Assembly (NCBI GenBank): GCA_029721435.1
Contig: CM056574.1
Coordinates: 69,359,501-69,423,500 of the forward strand
From: Gymnothorax reevesii
Lineage: Eukaryota > Chordata > Actinopteri > Anguilliformes > Muraenidae
DNA length: 64,000 nt
Direction: 5' to 3'
Positions 24,646-37,745 of this stretch are shown here, piece by piece. Each line of letters opens with the position of its first letter. Positions within the stretch are counted from its first letter, which is position 1. Made by a program: the position numbers and the translations under genes. Below the pieces are notes generated by a model, which was given only the letters and a program-made list of their open reading frames with translations, made no database searches and was not told the DNA's origin.

Positions 24646-27186
24646 TTCGTATGGAACTGGACTGGAGGGTCCCTTGAGCCTGACAGTATTGATTCTCTGG
24701 AGAAGGAATTCAATGATAAAAAGTTTTTCTTCATGTGTACATAGTACTATTGTTTTATAGAGTATATATTACTTATAGATTGCCAGCTTGTTAGCTTGCG
24801 ATTTTTTTATTTTTGGTTTACCATCGTAGCCATGATTATCACAGAGCTAGTTTGTCATGTTGGTTAATAAGAGTACTGTAATTGTTAGCCTTTGCTAATT
24901 ACATTATATTGTATCTGGTGGCATTTTGCTCAATGCGGAGATCTCACAAGGCTGTGAAGCCTAACAAGCCTGTGTTTACTCTCCAGTCTTGTTTAGACTT
25001 ATCTCCTGCATTCAAGTGTATCAATAACTTTAACTTCCACACTGTTACTATTTATGTTCAGTGCTGTAATTAAAATCCTGGAACCTTGATTCCGTGTTCT
25101 TTTGGATTGTGTTTTGCTCTGTCTTCCTGCTGTGCCATGGAGGCATAATAAATACCAGATCCATCTTCGCACCTGAGTCCAGTCCACAATCCTTGATCTC
25201 AGTGCGCACCATCAGTGCTCAGACATGAACCCTTACAGGGCCTCTATATTGATAAACTCATGCTAAATTCCAGAATAAATCATTAATAGTTAAAAATATG
25301 ATTATTTTATGATTTGACAGTGCACAATTTTGAGGCCCCTGAGAGCAGGGAGAGCCACTCATTCGGATAGCTATCTTATTTGGTTTCTATATAAATAAAG
25401 AATATCATATGGGTATTTTCATATCAAACGCTGTATCAACCCGAGACCCCAGTGTCAGCCCAAGAGCTTTAGCTCTTTAGCTTTAGTATGGTGTGATATG
25501 AAAATGCGCATTTGATGTTCTATTTATCATATGCTGATTTTGACCATAATTAACAATGAATTTTATCCAAAGCATTTATTTCGGGTTATTACTGTCATCA
25601 TTACCGGCCAGTAGCGCTAGCATTTGCTTTTAGTCAGTGGTGTTTTCAAGTCAGTGAAATGGCTAATTAGCTAGCTAGCATGTAAATGCGATTTTCTCCA
25701 TTAAGATCATAAATTTGCGTTTCTACGATAGCTTATGCATGAAACGTTTTACTACAGCCCTTCGCATGAATATTGCTGCAAAATGCAGCATTACGCATGC
25801 TGAAAACAAATAATTCTGCATCAAGTTCCTTTTTTATGACATACTGTAGTCCAATTCAGAAATTTCAGCCGCTGAGGAATTTGAGTCTCCCCACCATGAC
25901 AGCATCTAATCAGTGTCTGAAGCGATATGTTGACGACAATGATCTTGACTGTTGCTATGGCAATATTAGCTGCCACTGTTGCCGGAATGGTCAGCGGTGG
26001 AGGAGACAGAGGGAGAAGGAAGCTTCTTTTCCAAAAATATATTTTTATTTACATTCAAAGACTTTTCTTAAAAAAAACATGCAAATATTTCTTGTGCTCC
26101 AAAAGTATACCCAAAATGCAAACAAAAACTAAGCAAAACAATAGCAATATAGAAAATACAAAAATAAAGAGGCTTCAAAGTTGCCAGGCTAAATCGTTAC
26201 AATAGTAAAGACCCTGCTCAAACTTCTATGCAGCCACAGCTCAGGACCTTCCTCAATGCTCTAAAACCAACCAACCAACCGTGTGGGGCCTACTACAGGG
26301 CTTGTATACCTGTAGCCCCTCCCACAGATTAACCCAATTATCAAAATTATTAATCAGCTAAATAATACATTTCTAAATTCAAAATAACAACTAAGAAGAA
26401 CATACATAAAATGCATAAACATCCAAAGTAAATTTTAACAACCAAAAACCCCCCAGTGCATAGTAAAATACATGTTAATCCCACGACAGTAAAACACCCC
26501 CGCTAAAATGGATTGTGCCGTCTACCCCCGCGAGACCCCTCCATATATGCAACCATGGCATAGTCCATCGGTTTCGCAAAACCAGGAAGTATGTCAGGTT
26601 GGCAAGTCACTGAAATATGGATGCTTTTGATAAATGACAGAAATAAATAAACCTTGATATTTTAAACAGCCATAGTGTAGGTGTGATTCTTTGAGAATGT
26701 TGGCAATGTTAAGCGGACGGGAGATGATACTGTGTGGCAATATGAAGCGCATTGTAAACGCGAGTGGAACAATTGTTACATAAATGCCGGTTGGCCATTC
26801 CGTGCATGTCTGCTGCAATGTAATCCAATGAGAAGCTATGACAAAAGGTGGTGTGTGAAATGCTTAAAACCAAGTTAAACCAAGACAGAAAACGGCATGG
26901 GAATGACACAGCGGAAGGTCAGCCATAATGTTAAAGTGTTGCCGGCAAATAGCTGCCTATGCGCTTGTGCGCTTGCGTGAATGGACGCGTGTATGTGCGT
27001 AAGCGGCACGGCTCACTCCGTGACAGCCACTATTAAGGGACTTTGCCCGGCGAACAGATACGGGTGATACAGGATTTTTGCCCGGCGGGTTGATACAGCC
27101 TCGTGCCTCGCGATTGTATCACATGGGCTGATTCCCCGTATCTATAAGGAAATGTATGATAATTTTGAATATTACAGTCAGATGAG
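24646..27186. other. Non-coding stretch, possible LTR fragment
   Basis: 24960-25240 has the look of an LTR 3' region (ggcataataaataccagatc, then gcacctgagtccagtcc), but no start or target duplication was found. At 27045-27145 a segment can pair as agatacggg / cccgtatct with inner gtgataca / tgtatcac, giving an imperfect stem. Nothing coding was recognised. Confidence 0.35.
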
Positions 27187-28930
27187 GTACACTTGTGGTC
27201 AAAGATTTTAGCATCCCAGAAATGTACAGTTAAACTCCCTACCATTTTTCAATCCTCCGCATTTTATTTATTTTTTTTTACATTTTCAATGCTGAATTTT
27301 CATGAAGATTTTTTGTGTTTGCAGCCTTTTTTTTCTGAACCAAAATTATGAAAATAAACTTAAATAAGATGGATTCCTAAATGCTACAAGTGTCTTGTTT
27401 ATTATCCCCTCTCTGTGAAGCTCACACCTTGAATTATAAAGCCGTAAATAGGGTAAAGCATAAACAGCCAGATTTGGCTTTGGTGCGTAAGGGGTGAAAA
27501 CCAACATTCAATATATGTTACAATGTTCCGCATATGCCACCAACATTTAGCAGGCAGTCAAAAGAGGGACATATAAGAGATTGTACATTAAGGTCCCCTC
27601 AGAAGCGTTCAGGAAAGATGTAATCAATTCATACATGGTGTCAGACCACCACACTGCAGTCTTCCAGGCCCAAAAAATTTGATAACAGATATAATCCAAG
27701 AGCCAGTTTGATTTCAGGGATAGTATTTAACAAAATGACTGCAGGCCTATAATGACTGATTCTGAGACCCAAATCTACCCAGGTCACAGCATCTCTTGAG
27801 AAAATCAGTGAGTCAAAACTAACAAAATAAGAGCTGTTGCAAGACCCTCAAATGTTTTATTGATTCTTGTAATTATAACAATGGTATTGCAATTTCTGTG
27901 AGGTGGATTTTTTGTTCTTATTTCTATTTCTTGCACTTTGAATGTTCTTTATTTGAGTATAATAGTGTATTTTAATTTGATCTCATGTGATGTAGTTATT
28001 TTTATTTCACTGAAGGCAACAATGAGCCAAAATGTGTGTTGTCTTGATTTATGTAGGAGGAGAAAATACACATTTTTTTTCATCATTATTTTGTGATCTC
28101 TCTAAATGCAATGTAGAAAGTGTAAAAAATTAAGTTTGTGCAAATATAAACTGCGGACAACCTAATACACCATCAAACTGCCTGCAGCATCCAAGTACTG
28201 TTTTTCTGAGGGTATCACTGGGCCTGCTTAAAATTCTAGAGTAAACACTACATTTGCTTCAGAGAACTTAAGATGCATAATAACTTCTTTTTTTTGTGTG
28301 TAATAGCATTTTTTGACCAGCAGCAAATTTGCCAGGAGAAAGATGCATCTACATCCTACTTCACTCAGAGAGGGGGATGGTAAGGGTGGCAAAGAGAAAC
28401 CCAAGAGTGTTTAGCTCTTTTGGATTTATCAAGTTAAAAGGTGCAATGCTGTGGCCATGTCAAAAAGTTGTTTTGACAGGTTGCACTCACTTGGCCTATA
28501 CTCAGAACAACCCAAATATTGCACCACCCGAGCTTTCATGCACTGTGGTCAGAGGAGACCAAAATTATGCTTTCTGTAGGGAGGAGCACACAATGAAAAG
28601 CCTTTGGTACTCGCAGTCAAATATGGCGTTGGATCATTTATGAGTTGATGCCTTCAGACAGTGTATCCACTGATGGTCCATTAAGATTTGTGGTCTATTA
28701 CAATTTCACTTGTGTGAGGGTATTTTAGCCCAGAACATGGTTGCCTCTGCCAGAAGGTTGAGATAAGATCATACTTGAACCTTGCAGCAAGACAGTAACC
28801 CAAAATATACATGCCCTACATTAAAATCAACAAAGAAATTGTTTCAGGATCACAAAATCAATGCTTTTCAATAGCGGACTCAGACATGTCAGGAAATGCA
28901 GTTATCCTCTCCAGGGAGGAGAATGTTCAT
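27187..28930 (+). pseudogene. Decayed Tc1-like transposon
   Basis: The sequence acttgtggtcaaagatttta (27191-27210) resembles a Tc1-type inverted end. Downstream, 28330-28925 shows a degraded transposase. The first acidic motif reads WSEETK (about 28548-28566) and the second reads QQDSNPK (about 28787-28806). Stops and frame changes interrupt it throughout. The first catalytic position is Glu rather than Asp, as in the copy at 56.9 kb. The far inverted end was not located. Confidence 0.5.
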
Positions 28931-31510
28931 CAAAGTGGTAGAAATAAGTTTTAAACTTATTTGAGAGATTAAATGTACACCTCAATTCAAATGAATTTTT
29001 TCAAAATAAGGCCTTTGGCTTCCCATTATGTTTTAGCCCAGGATATGATTCCTGAGTAACATTTTACTATAAGGGTTTGTTAATAAACATTGATTGATGC
29101 AGTAATAAGCATAAACTGTCAGTGAATTAATAGCAAATTAATACATCAGGGTGCTGAATAAGCTTTATGTAACCATAAGTAACCATTTTATAATGCTTTT
29201 TGTCACCATTAAAACCATGAAAACTGGCCACCTCTTATAATGTTGTGAGTTTTCGGAGTGTCTGTAATGGTAATTTAAATGAATGATTGAAAACAGGTCA
29301 TGACCAATCATTAATTTCAAGGGATTGTTTTGAGCCTCCCCAGGTGCCAGTTCTCGAGGCACCACTGTCATATTCTCAGAGTTCTAAAGCATCAAACTTC
29401 TTTCTGCAACCAACAACGTCGCCATTTGCAGACCATTAAATAATATGCAGTTTTAAGCGCATTGGCTTCAACTTCTCAGACCTGGTTGCTGCGTCCATCT
29501 TTTTCTCTAGTTGATTGCATCCTGCGCCGCTGCGTTCCTTCTTCGTCTTGGTCTTCTTGATTGAATGACTTCCGTAACCAAACGTGAGGCTACATACTGC
29601 AACCTATTGTAACGGAGGGGATTGTCTCAAAAACATCGCATAGGCAGTCTTATGCCTTCTGCCATCCATGTCATCAGCCTTTTTTGAGGTTAAAAACTCA
29701 GGAGATTTATGGGAAAATATTCAAACGGGAAGACAGCAGGAAAGACGGGTCGAATATGGGACAATCCCAGGAAAAATGGGAGGGTTGACAAGTGTGGGTA
29801 TGGATGACACCTCTTACACATCCCCTCCCTCTTTTCCCGTCTCCTCCTCTCCTTCTGTGATGTCCCAGTGCTGCAGTCATTTCTCCCAAAGCAGAATTTC
29901 ATCCGCAGGCTGGAGAGCAGGGATGTATGGCTCTATTTGTAAGACAGAAAACTTGCATTGAATTCCTATTGCCCTGCAACAACAGCACAGTTGCCTGATT
30001 CATCAATAGCCAATTTAATTCACAATTCATGAAGTGCACATTCATCAGCCAGCTGCTATAATGTGTGCAACTATCTCATGTGGCGACTAAAAACCCTGGG
30101 AAACCCAGCCCTCCAAACCCAATGACTTTCGGCTGCTCAATAGCACATTTAAACTGATGGAGATACCGCACTTCTCTTTGTTTTTCTCTGGGACAGATAA
30201 GCATAATGCTAAACAGCAAACCCAGCTACACCCTCACTGACAGACTTTGTTTAGAATGGAAATGCTCTTCACAGAAATCATGACTGGACAATGTGGACAT
30301 TTATGTAAAGAGATTTTTGCACTAAGTACATGGTTGTGATGAAGTTAGATGTGCTTTATGCCAAAACCCTTTAGCAGTGGCTATTATTATGTAGCAGGGA
30401 GAAGGTCAAGCTTTTTCGATTCAAAAGTACGTGGTGTGGTGAAGCCAATGAAACGTTCTCAGGCAACTTGAGCCTCAAATACGAAATAACGTTGTCTCCA
30501 GTGGCTCGGAACGATGTTACCAGAATAATGTGGTTGCCTGTGGAATCTTTGGGCCAGTAACATATCAAGGTTCAAACCCCGCCTCTCACTTAGGTTAACC
30601 TCCAACTCATGATCCCATCAGGGGCTAATCAGCAGTCAGAAATACAAGAACAGGCTTGAAACGAACACCAAAAGGACAGTACATCTCCAGAAGCAGCGTT
30701 AGTTTCCCGTCATTACAAAATACGATGTGCAACATGCTGACCACCTTGCTTTAGCTGTCACTATATTCGCTATAAAATGTGGCTCAATGTTACTTTATTT
30801 AAATTCAGCCTGTAGCACACTGTGTATAATGTCTGAGGAGAAGGAGTCATACTTGTTTTTTAGAAACAACAAAGAGCTCACCTATAGGTGCACACATACT
30901 CCCCTGATCCACTTTAAACAGGGCAGAACTGTCCTTCCCTGTGTAGGACACATACCACACCTCATTCCTGCTAATGCATGCCCCATGCTGTCTTAGAAGG
31001 CTGGTGGCCAGAATGCCCTCGGATGTGAAGGAACTCATTTCATGGGCCAATTGTCTCTATAATGGCTTCTTTGCACAAATTCATCTTCTCACTGTTTCTG
31101 ATTTTGGTTAGCATTATAACAGTCTGCATGGCCACTGGTCTGTCTGGAGCGAAGATCTTGAGTTATTGCGTTCATTTAGAGCGCCCTATTTGCGGGGAGC
31201 ACAAATTAAAAACCTTCTGTGCAACTCAGAGCTGGCCAGCCATCTAATCCACACGCAACACTTTACCACACTGAGTGAGTCCACATTTAACTACCTTTAA
31301 AACGGAGTCTGTAAAATATTGCAGAAGCCTCTACTGGGCCTGGCCATTGGGCAATAGCCAACAGACTTTTTTTCAGTATTTCTTTTTTTCCAACCAACAT
31401 ATTTAATATGAACCAAGAGCTCATACAACCACCATTCCTCTTCATACAACCACGACCCTTCACTTCAATACTTTCAAAATAAATTCCTCCACTATTTTCC
31501 TCCACCTCCG
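28931..31510. other. Unique non-coding stretch with enhancer-like segment
   Basis: No repeat or gene was recognised. The 29880-30120 segment is the best candidate for constrained sequence (see separate entry). A tRNA B-box-like ggttcaaaccccgcc near 30570-30584 may mark a SINE scrap. Confidence 0.4.
29885..30110. promoter_or_regulatory. Candidate conserved non-coding element
   Basis: Repeat-free sequence with closely packed homeodomain-like and POU-like words (ccaatttaattcac, attcatgaagtgc, attcatcagccagctg with an E-box CAGCTG). The look is that of vertebrate developmental enhancers, but conservation could not be tested. Confidence 0.25.
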
Positions 31511-31513
31511 CAC

Positions 31514-31746
31514 GACTTCCTCGGTGGCGCGGTGGTTAAGTGCGCTTGACTTGGGATCAAAAGGTCCGTAGTTCAAGTCCTTGCCATGGGTTTTGGTGTG
31601 TGTTCTTGGGCAAATAACCTTCACTCCCACCATACCTCACACCACGCAGGTGCGTAATTGGGTACCAGCAAGTTGTCAGGGAAACCTGACTCATAGCTGG
31701 GGTGCAACCTGCAACAGACTACCATCCCATCCAGGGGGAGCAGCAA
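31514..31746 (+). repeat. tRNA-derived SINE
   Basis: The head ggtggcgcggtggttaagtg resembles an A-box region and gtagttcaagtccttgcc (31569-31586) a B box, spaced as in a tRNA. It continues into the body typical of fish SINEs (ttcttgggcaaataacctt) and ends near catcccatccaggggg. The tRNA part is degraded, so it is not a tRNA gene. Confidence 0.65.
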
Positions 31747-32519
31747 TAGGGTAGAGCGGGGTAAGACGCCCCTCTAGGTAAGAAGTCCCGCCCCCCTTAA
31801 TTCCCCTTCTGACCACTAGATGGCGACAAATTTCATCTAAGCTCTTTCCTTGGATCGTAGTGGCCTTGCTAATCTTTATTTGGCATTGAAATCGTTTTAC
31901 TTTTTGGTGGGAATCCAGAGAACAGATTTTGGGGTAAGTTGATGTAATATTTTGACGCAACCAAATAAGCCTCTGTGTTTTTTTGGAAGAATATGTACAC
32001 AAACTTTTTTTTTTATCTTAACATGATAGTCTTGTGGAGGGCAGTCTATTAGTTTGAACAAAAAATACAGAATACTTTTTTTGCAATACGTGAAAGTGTC
32101 AAAGTATGACTTTGGGGGGAAGAGGCCCCCCACCCATATGGGGTAAGATGCCCGCCCATGATTTTGAATATCTAGCCTTGCTAATCTTATATTTCAGGGA
32201 AAGTATGTACACCATCATCTAACACAATTAACCTATTCGCTAGTCAGCGGTACAAAATGTATTATTACCAGTTTACAAAGCTACTTAGGGGGGAGGGGGC
32301 ATCTTCCCCAGGCCCTGGGGTAAGATGCCCCTTTTCAAGATTTTACATTTGGTTTTATAATAACAAAGTTGTAGTCTTGTGTGATTTGATTACTCTCGAA
32401 ATTTGTTTACTTGAGCATACTTCTTGTGTACATATTATGTTGACATTCAATTTGTTTAAATTTTCTGAGAAAATGGACATTGTTTTTAGGGAGGGCGTCT
32501 TACCCTGGTTTAGCCTACT
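31747..32519. mobile_element. DNA element with GGGGTAAGAYGCCC ends and internal copies
   Basis: Left end gcggggtaagacgcccc (31756-31772). Right end on the other strand ccagggtaagacgccctcc. Two further copies of the motif, ggggtaagatgcccg (32139-32153) and ggggtaagatgcccc (32319-32333), sit inside in the forward direction, with a degraded one next to the left end. The interior has no transposase. It lies directly after a SINE. Confidence 0.55.
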
Positions 32520-33600
32520 CCTAGTCGCTTCGTGATACCGAAATCAGAGATAAGCATCGGTCTGATGAGTCACATGAGCTTGGGACAGACTTTGCCACTT
32601 CTTTTTTTTTGCCATGGGTGAGGTAGGCAACAAAGTTAAATGCTTTCTATTTTGTCTGTATTAATTGTATTTACTGTCATTTCCGATTTTGTTATGCTGT
32701 AGCCTAGAGTCCAGCCATGATCAAGGATGTGTGCCTGTGTTTTAGTTAAAAGCAAAATCACAGACAAATATACTGAGTCAAAAATGAAACTTCACACTCG
32801 TAAATTTGTAAATATTTTCTTGAAACTTTTAATAAAAGAGTTTTTATTATCACTAGGGCTAAATGCGTTGTCAAAGACATCATGACACACATCAACTCCG
32901 ACGTGCACAGGTACGTAGCATGCGAGCATACTTTAAGCTAAAACCATATTTTCTCTTGTTCCTAGTCACATGACCATATGAGAGATGTGCAACTGAGCTC
33001 ACGTTAGCACGTTAGAGTGACGTGTGACGTGTGACGTCAAAAGCAGAAGACCGACAATTGTCTTATGTCATTTGCATAATCGATTTGTCACTGCAACGTC
33101 CACTGGGAATGAATTGTTTAGAGGTCGTGTGACTGCCCAAACCATACGTAATCGCCTGCGCACTGCTCTTATTCAAGTTGTAACATTTTTACTCTTGGAC
33201 ATTTCCGTAGCATTTCCAGTGGAACTGGTCACATTATGGACATTATTTTTATGATACACCATCTTTATTGAGTACAGAATTAAATAAAATCATTATTTAA
33301 AACCTCATTTCTTGTATGTTCAACTTATCGACTTCCAAACGAGTTAGAAGTTTATTTTGGCTGAGTATAGTTGAAAATTAAATTTAAAAAAAATATATAT
33401 TTTTTAAATTTTCGATCACAGATTTGGGACTAGTTTCTTTTAGTTAAAAGCATATCACCCTTGATAGTTACTTCCTGCCCGGGAACAATCTGGGGTGCAT
33501 TTTCAATAAGCACGGATGGTGAAGTAATTGAAATTATTGACAGCATGTGGTCAAACTATGCGCTTTTGAGAAATGTACTTCTGCTCTGTTCAGCTTGAGG
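32520..33600. other. Non-coding stretch with Tc1 scrap
   Basis: Apart from the Tc1-like fragment at 33050-33180, only AT-rich sequence with no assigned function was seen. Confidence 0.4.
33050..33180 (+). pseudogene. Tc1-like transposase fragment
   Basis: Reads LHNRFVTATSTG and then GRVTAQTIRNRLR, matching the second helix-turn-helix part of Tc1-like transposases (the same region as the 19.3-kb relic, different copy). Nothing else of the transposase remains nearby. Confidence 0.55.
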
Positions 33601-33604
33601 CTAC

Positions 33605-34120
33605 GGTGCACCGCCTCTGTAAAAAATAACATAGCATAACATCACATAACGTAACATGAATGGCAAGAACAGGCCTTTCAGCCCAACTACGCTCGCCAGT
33701 TTCTTTATACTATTGTGAATATACCCCTTCAGATACTCAGTGACTCAATGGTATCTAGCTTAAAGTCAAGCCTGCTCTTGAAATCCCCCAAGGTCTCCGC
33801 CTCAACAATATGGTCAGGCAAACTATTCCACATTGAAATTACTCTTTGTGTGAAGAAATAGTTCCGAATATCAGTGCTAAATTTACCTTTCATCAACTTC
33901 CATTTGTGACCTCCAGTTATACTCACAACACTTAGTCGAAGGAATCCTACATAATTCACTTTGTTAATCCCTTTAACATATTTAAAGACCTCAATCAAAT
34001 CACCCTTTAGTCTCCTTTTCCTAAGACTAAAGAGATTAAGGATCTTCATCCTCTTCTCGTAGCTATCATCTTTTATACCTGGAATAAGCTTAGTGGCTCT
34101 TCTCTGAACTTTCTCTAGAA
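33605..34120 (-). pseudogene. 3' end of a non-LTR retrotransposon (LINE)
   Basis: The minus strand from about 34115 to 33729 reads the C-terminal tail of a LINE reverse transcriptase protein. It contains RRATKLIPGIKDDSYEKR, then RLKGDLIEVFKYVKG, FFTQRVISMWNSLPDHIVEA and FKSRLD. This tail is recognisable across CR1/L2/I-like fish LINEs. Past the stop codon comes a short 3' UTR, then an imperfect acata/acaty microsatellite (33625-33660), as expected at a LINE 3' end. Everything upstream, including the catalytic RT, is missing, so it is a 5'-truncated copy. Confidence 0.75.
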
Positions 34121-36197
34121 ATTTCTGTAGTACGTCAAAAATCGCATATCATTATCTTTATATGATGTATTTCCATCCAAGCGATTTTCACCCGGCTCCT
34201 GGAGTGGAGCCGAACACGTATTTTTCCAATCGGACCAGGGAGAGATTTCAGCTCCAACGCACATGAATCGCACAAGGAATTTCCTATTGTTCAAAGGGTT
34301 TCCCCACTTTATTTTGTTAACAAATGAGTACCTTTGAAGCAATGTGTATTTATTGCCCTGTTCAGAGCAGAGCCGAGGTTTCTGCAACAACATGCATGTA
34401 TTTACCATTCTCAGTGAATCAAAAGCATATTTCCGCTTTAAATCATGATCTGAGCTTTGTAATGCCACGACACCTTTGTGATTCCTGTATATCAGAAGTG
34501 TTCCTGTGTATCACTCGCAAAAGTTTGTTACAAGATGATAACAGAGAAGTGGTTTTCACGCGACATTTGTACGGAGTTTCAACATAATTTCATAATAATA
34601 ACAGATGAATAGCGTAGTTTAGCCGTTTATATGGAAACACTACGGGACGCATGCGACGTCCCTCGTCTGCCCCGCAGCCTGTCGCAGCTGGACTTCAGCG
34701 TATTAATGGAAACATAGCTTAAAGCTATAGGTTGCTACCTAGAATGCAATCAATCAAACTGCTCAGGTGAATTTGGTTATTCTGAAGAACCAGGAATTAA
34801 TAACTTTTTCAAACCGTGAATCACTACAGGATGATAGAGGAAAATAAGGGACAACCAAAAGGAATTTTAGCTAGGCTTCTACACATAAGGAGTACTAAGT
34901 GTAAAAGCGATAAATAAAACAGCTACTTCAAAATTGTAACTTGTCTTTTCCAAACGTGGCTTTACAAAAATTTTCCAACTGTGATATTTTCGGTACCAGG
35001 TTATCATATTTCAAGGAAAGTGATGAAACTCACCAGAAAAATGGAGATGATATAAAATGTTTTAGCCTAAATATAACCATGAAGCAACTCAATCATCGTC
35101 CTTTGTCATCCATTGTTACCCTCCTTTAATCTTGAATATGATGGAAACTGTGGAATGAATGCGATTTCAATTGAGAGGTGATTTTTGCCATTACACAGCA
35201 TTCCAAAACTGAACACACGGTATTAGATTTTTTTTTTTTTGCAAACCTCCAAGACTTGCCAAACTATTGAGATTTACCAATGCCATACATCTTATGGTAA
35301 ACCCTCTGTATCTAGTCTGGCGATATAATCCACCACAGTTGTTATCCATTATCATTGGGGCCATAAGATAGGATATCATTTATTGAGCCCTGTGGGGTAG
35401 ATTGTCCTGTGCATTTGACCTATTGTAGTTACTTAAGAGTGGAGGGTAGCCATTGTGCAGCACCTAGAGACCAACTTCAGTTCTATAACTGAAGTTTTTT
35501 TCAGGGGTAATAGTAGGAGTGTTCCTATCGTCCATGTTTTTCAGGGTGGAGGAACCCTAAGTATGTGGAGAAATCCCACGTAAACATGAGGAGAACAGAC
35601 AAAGTCTGCGAAGAGACATTTTGGTTGACTGGGAATCAAACCTAAAACCTTATTGTGAGGCAACAGCGCTAGCCTTGGAGCCAACATCTTTGGTGTTCAT
35701 GAGTTCACCAGAGAGGGTTCTCTCTTTTTAAAAATGTACTTAGTAGTTGAGTCGGCCATTCCTGTTTTATTTAGCTATTTTTCTGGTTTGAGTTTATTCT
35801 TTTTAAAAGGGGCAAATGCAATTAAATGCACCAGAATTACCCATGAGGCTAGTTGGCGCGACTTAAAGAACAAAATGGAAGAAAAAAAAATACTATGGAA
35901 AAAAAATCATGAGGCACATCAAAGAATACAAACAAAAATATACTCCAATTTCTGATGAAGTGTACTCACTAAAAACACAAAATATATTTTTGGCCTTTGC
36001 AGCAGGTTGAGATTGTCAGTGATTGCATGTTTGATTGTCAATTAACCAGTTTTTAAAAGCTGATTCTTAAATGAAAGGTATGGAACAGACTGTCTCATAT
36101 TTCGAGGTAAAGTGCTTAACTGCTGGGAGTCTTTAACTAGAAAAAACTAGCAAACGCATCTTTCCTAATAGGAATGGCACATTCGCCCCTACCAACA
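34121..36197. other. Non-coding stretch with a SINE relic
   Basis: Outside the SINE at 35537-35682 no gene or repeat end was clear. A T run lies at 35229-35240. Confidence 0.4.
35537..35682 (-). repeat. Diverged tRNA-derived SINE, minus strand
   Basis: On the minus strand it reads gctagcgctgttgcctcaca, then a B-box-like gtttgattcccag, then cctcatgtttacgtggga. This is the same layout as the SINE at 36812, with many changes. Confidence 0.55.
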
Positions 36198-36811
36198 CTT
36201 TGGGCTCTAAATTCGTAGACCAGGCGCAGGCGTGGCGAATAGTGGGAGCGCCGCGCCAACGGGGTGTGTCCAGGCCTATGTTGCAATTTCGTGCCCGGCG
36301 TAGCCTGGCGCAAGTACTCCTCTGTCCCGCCTCTGCCCCGCCTTCCGGCACATGTAACAAAGAGGTAGGAGAAAAGGCTTAAGTGGGTTTAACACAGCCG
36401 AGTCAACTCTTCACCAATAAAATAAGCTCCTCTCCTCACCTTTAAAGTGTTGAAATAAAGAAGCCTCTGTCCTATACCTAAATGATGCGTAAATGTTGCA
36501 TTTTACTTTGCTGCTTCAGGCTTGTTTTCTGCACTGCTTACGTCTATATTATGCATTACGAATATGAGGCATTCTCGAATTATTACCATTGGCGAACTTG
36601 AATGGAAATTCAAAACGAAAACTACGTCAGATCATTCAAACTTATGAAGTTGGAATGAAATACGACGGTTGCCCATTTATTTCTTCTGCCTGCATCATTG
36701 GGAAGAGAAACGATGGATAGCGTGTTCCTATTATTACACTCTGTTGCTGCTTAAAATTTTGTCATTAACATGCATGGACAACAATGCAAGATACGTCACA
36801 TATTTAATTAT

Positions 36812-37190
36812 GCGGCATGGTGGCATAGTGGTTAGCACTACTGCCTCACAGCAAGAAGGCCGTGGGTTCGAATCCGGCCTGGGGCCTTTCTGTGTGGAGT
36901 TTGCATGTTCTCCCCGTGTTCGCGTGGGTGTACTCCGGTTTCCCCCACCCATCCAAAACATATAGGAACCCTCCCTCCCTCCTGTATGGCTGTGTGTGAA
37001 TGTTTGGTGGTGGTCGGAGGGGCCGTAGGTGCATACTGGCAGCCACGCTTCCGTCAGTCTGCCCCAGGGCAGCTGTGGCTACAGAAACGTAGTTTACCAC
37101 CATCAGAGTGTGAATGAATAATGCCTCCATTGTAAAGCGTCTTTGAGTGTCCAAAAAAGCGCTATATAAAATTGATGCATTATTATTATT
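36812..37190 (+). repeat. tRNA-derived SINE, well preserved
   Basis: Starts gcggcatggtggcatagtgg (A-box region), with a B box in gtgggttcgaatccggcc (36861-36878). The body reads tgtggagtttgcatgttctc and ccccgtgttcgcgtggg. The 3' part reads aaagcgtctttgagtgtcc and agcgctatataaaattg, followed by a short ATT tail. This is a widespread fish SINE layout. Confidence 0.8.
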
Positions 37191-37301
37191 AATTTCAATA
37201 TGCGATCTTAACTCAGTACGAGATCATAGCAATCAGGCTGTATTCCTTTCCCCCACTAAAAACGATAAAGCCCAAGTGACAATAATAGAAGCCTAGTATT
37301 A

Positions 37302-37745
37302 AGCTGCTTGCACACTGGACGCGAAAGAAATTTATCGCACTACAGGTTGCGTTGAACGCAGTGTCTCGTGCCCGAATGTCTGACAGGGTTTTCATATGTC
37401 TCTTTGTCCAACAGCCGATTATTGTTTTTAATTTCTTCAAACCTACTGACTCTTTTAGATATTAAACGTGAATGTTTTGATAAGAGGGCTCAGTTCTTCA
37501 AGAAGAGAAGAATTTCAATCTATGTTTCTGTTTAAGCTCTGCTCAATAAAGTGAGTCGATATTGGCGCGGGACATGGCCAAGTTTGCATATCTAATAATT
37601 CCTGGAATACTCTGAAAAATTAGAACTTTTATGACTTTCGGACACGGAGCTATATTAAAACTCTGTTCGACTATCGCATCTTTGCATTGACTGTCTGTAA
37701 TCAGTCGTGCGAAAAATTTCTTTCGCGTCCAGTGTGCAAGCGGCT
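37302..37745. mobile_element. PIF/Harbinger-like MITE with TTA duplication
   Basis: Left end AGCTGCTTGCACACTGGACG; right end on the other strand AGCCGCTTGCACACTGGACG. It is flanked on both sides by TTA (37299-37301, 37746-37748), the 3-bp duplication typical of PIF/Harbinger. Both ends continue with cgaaagaaatt. The interior is non-coding. Related copies lie at 44772, 45377, 45474, 49257 and 58964. Confidence 0.65.

Noticed and set aside
31514..31590. tRNA gene candidate
   Set aside because: A- and B-box-like parts are present, but the arms do not fold as a tRNA, and the sequence continues into a SINE body.
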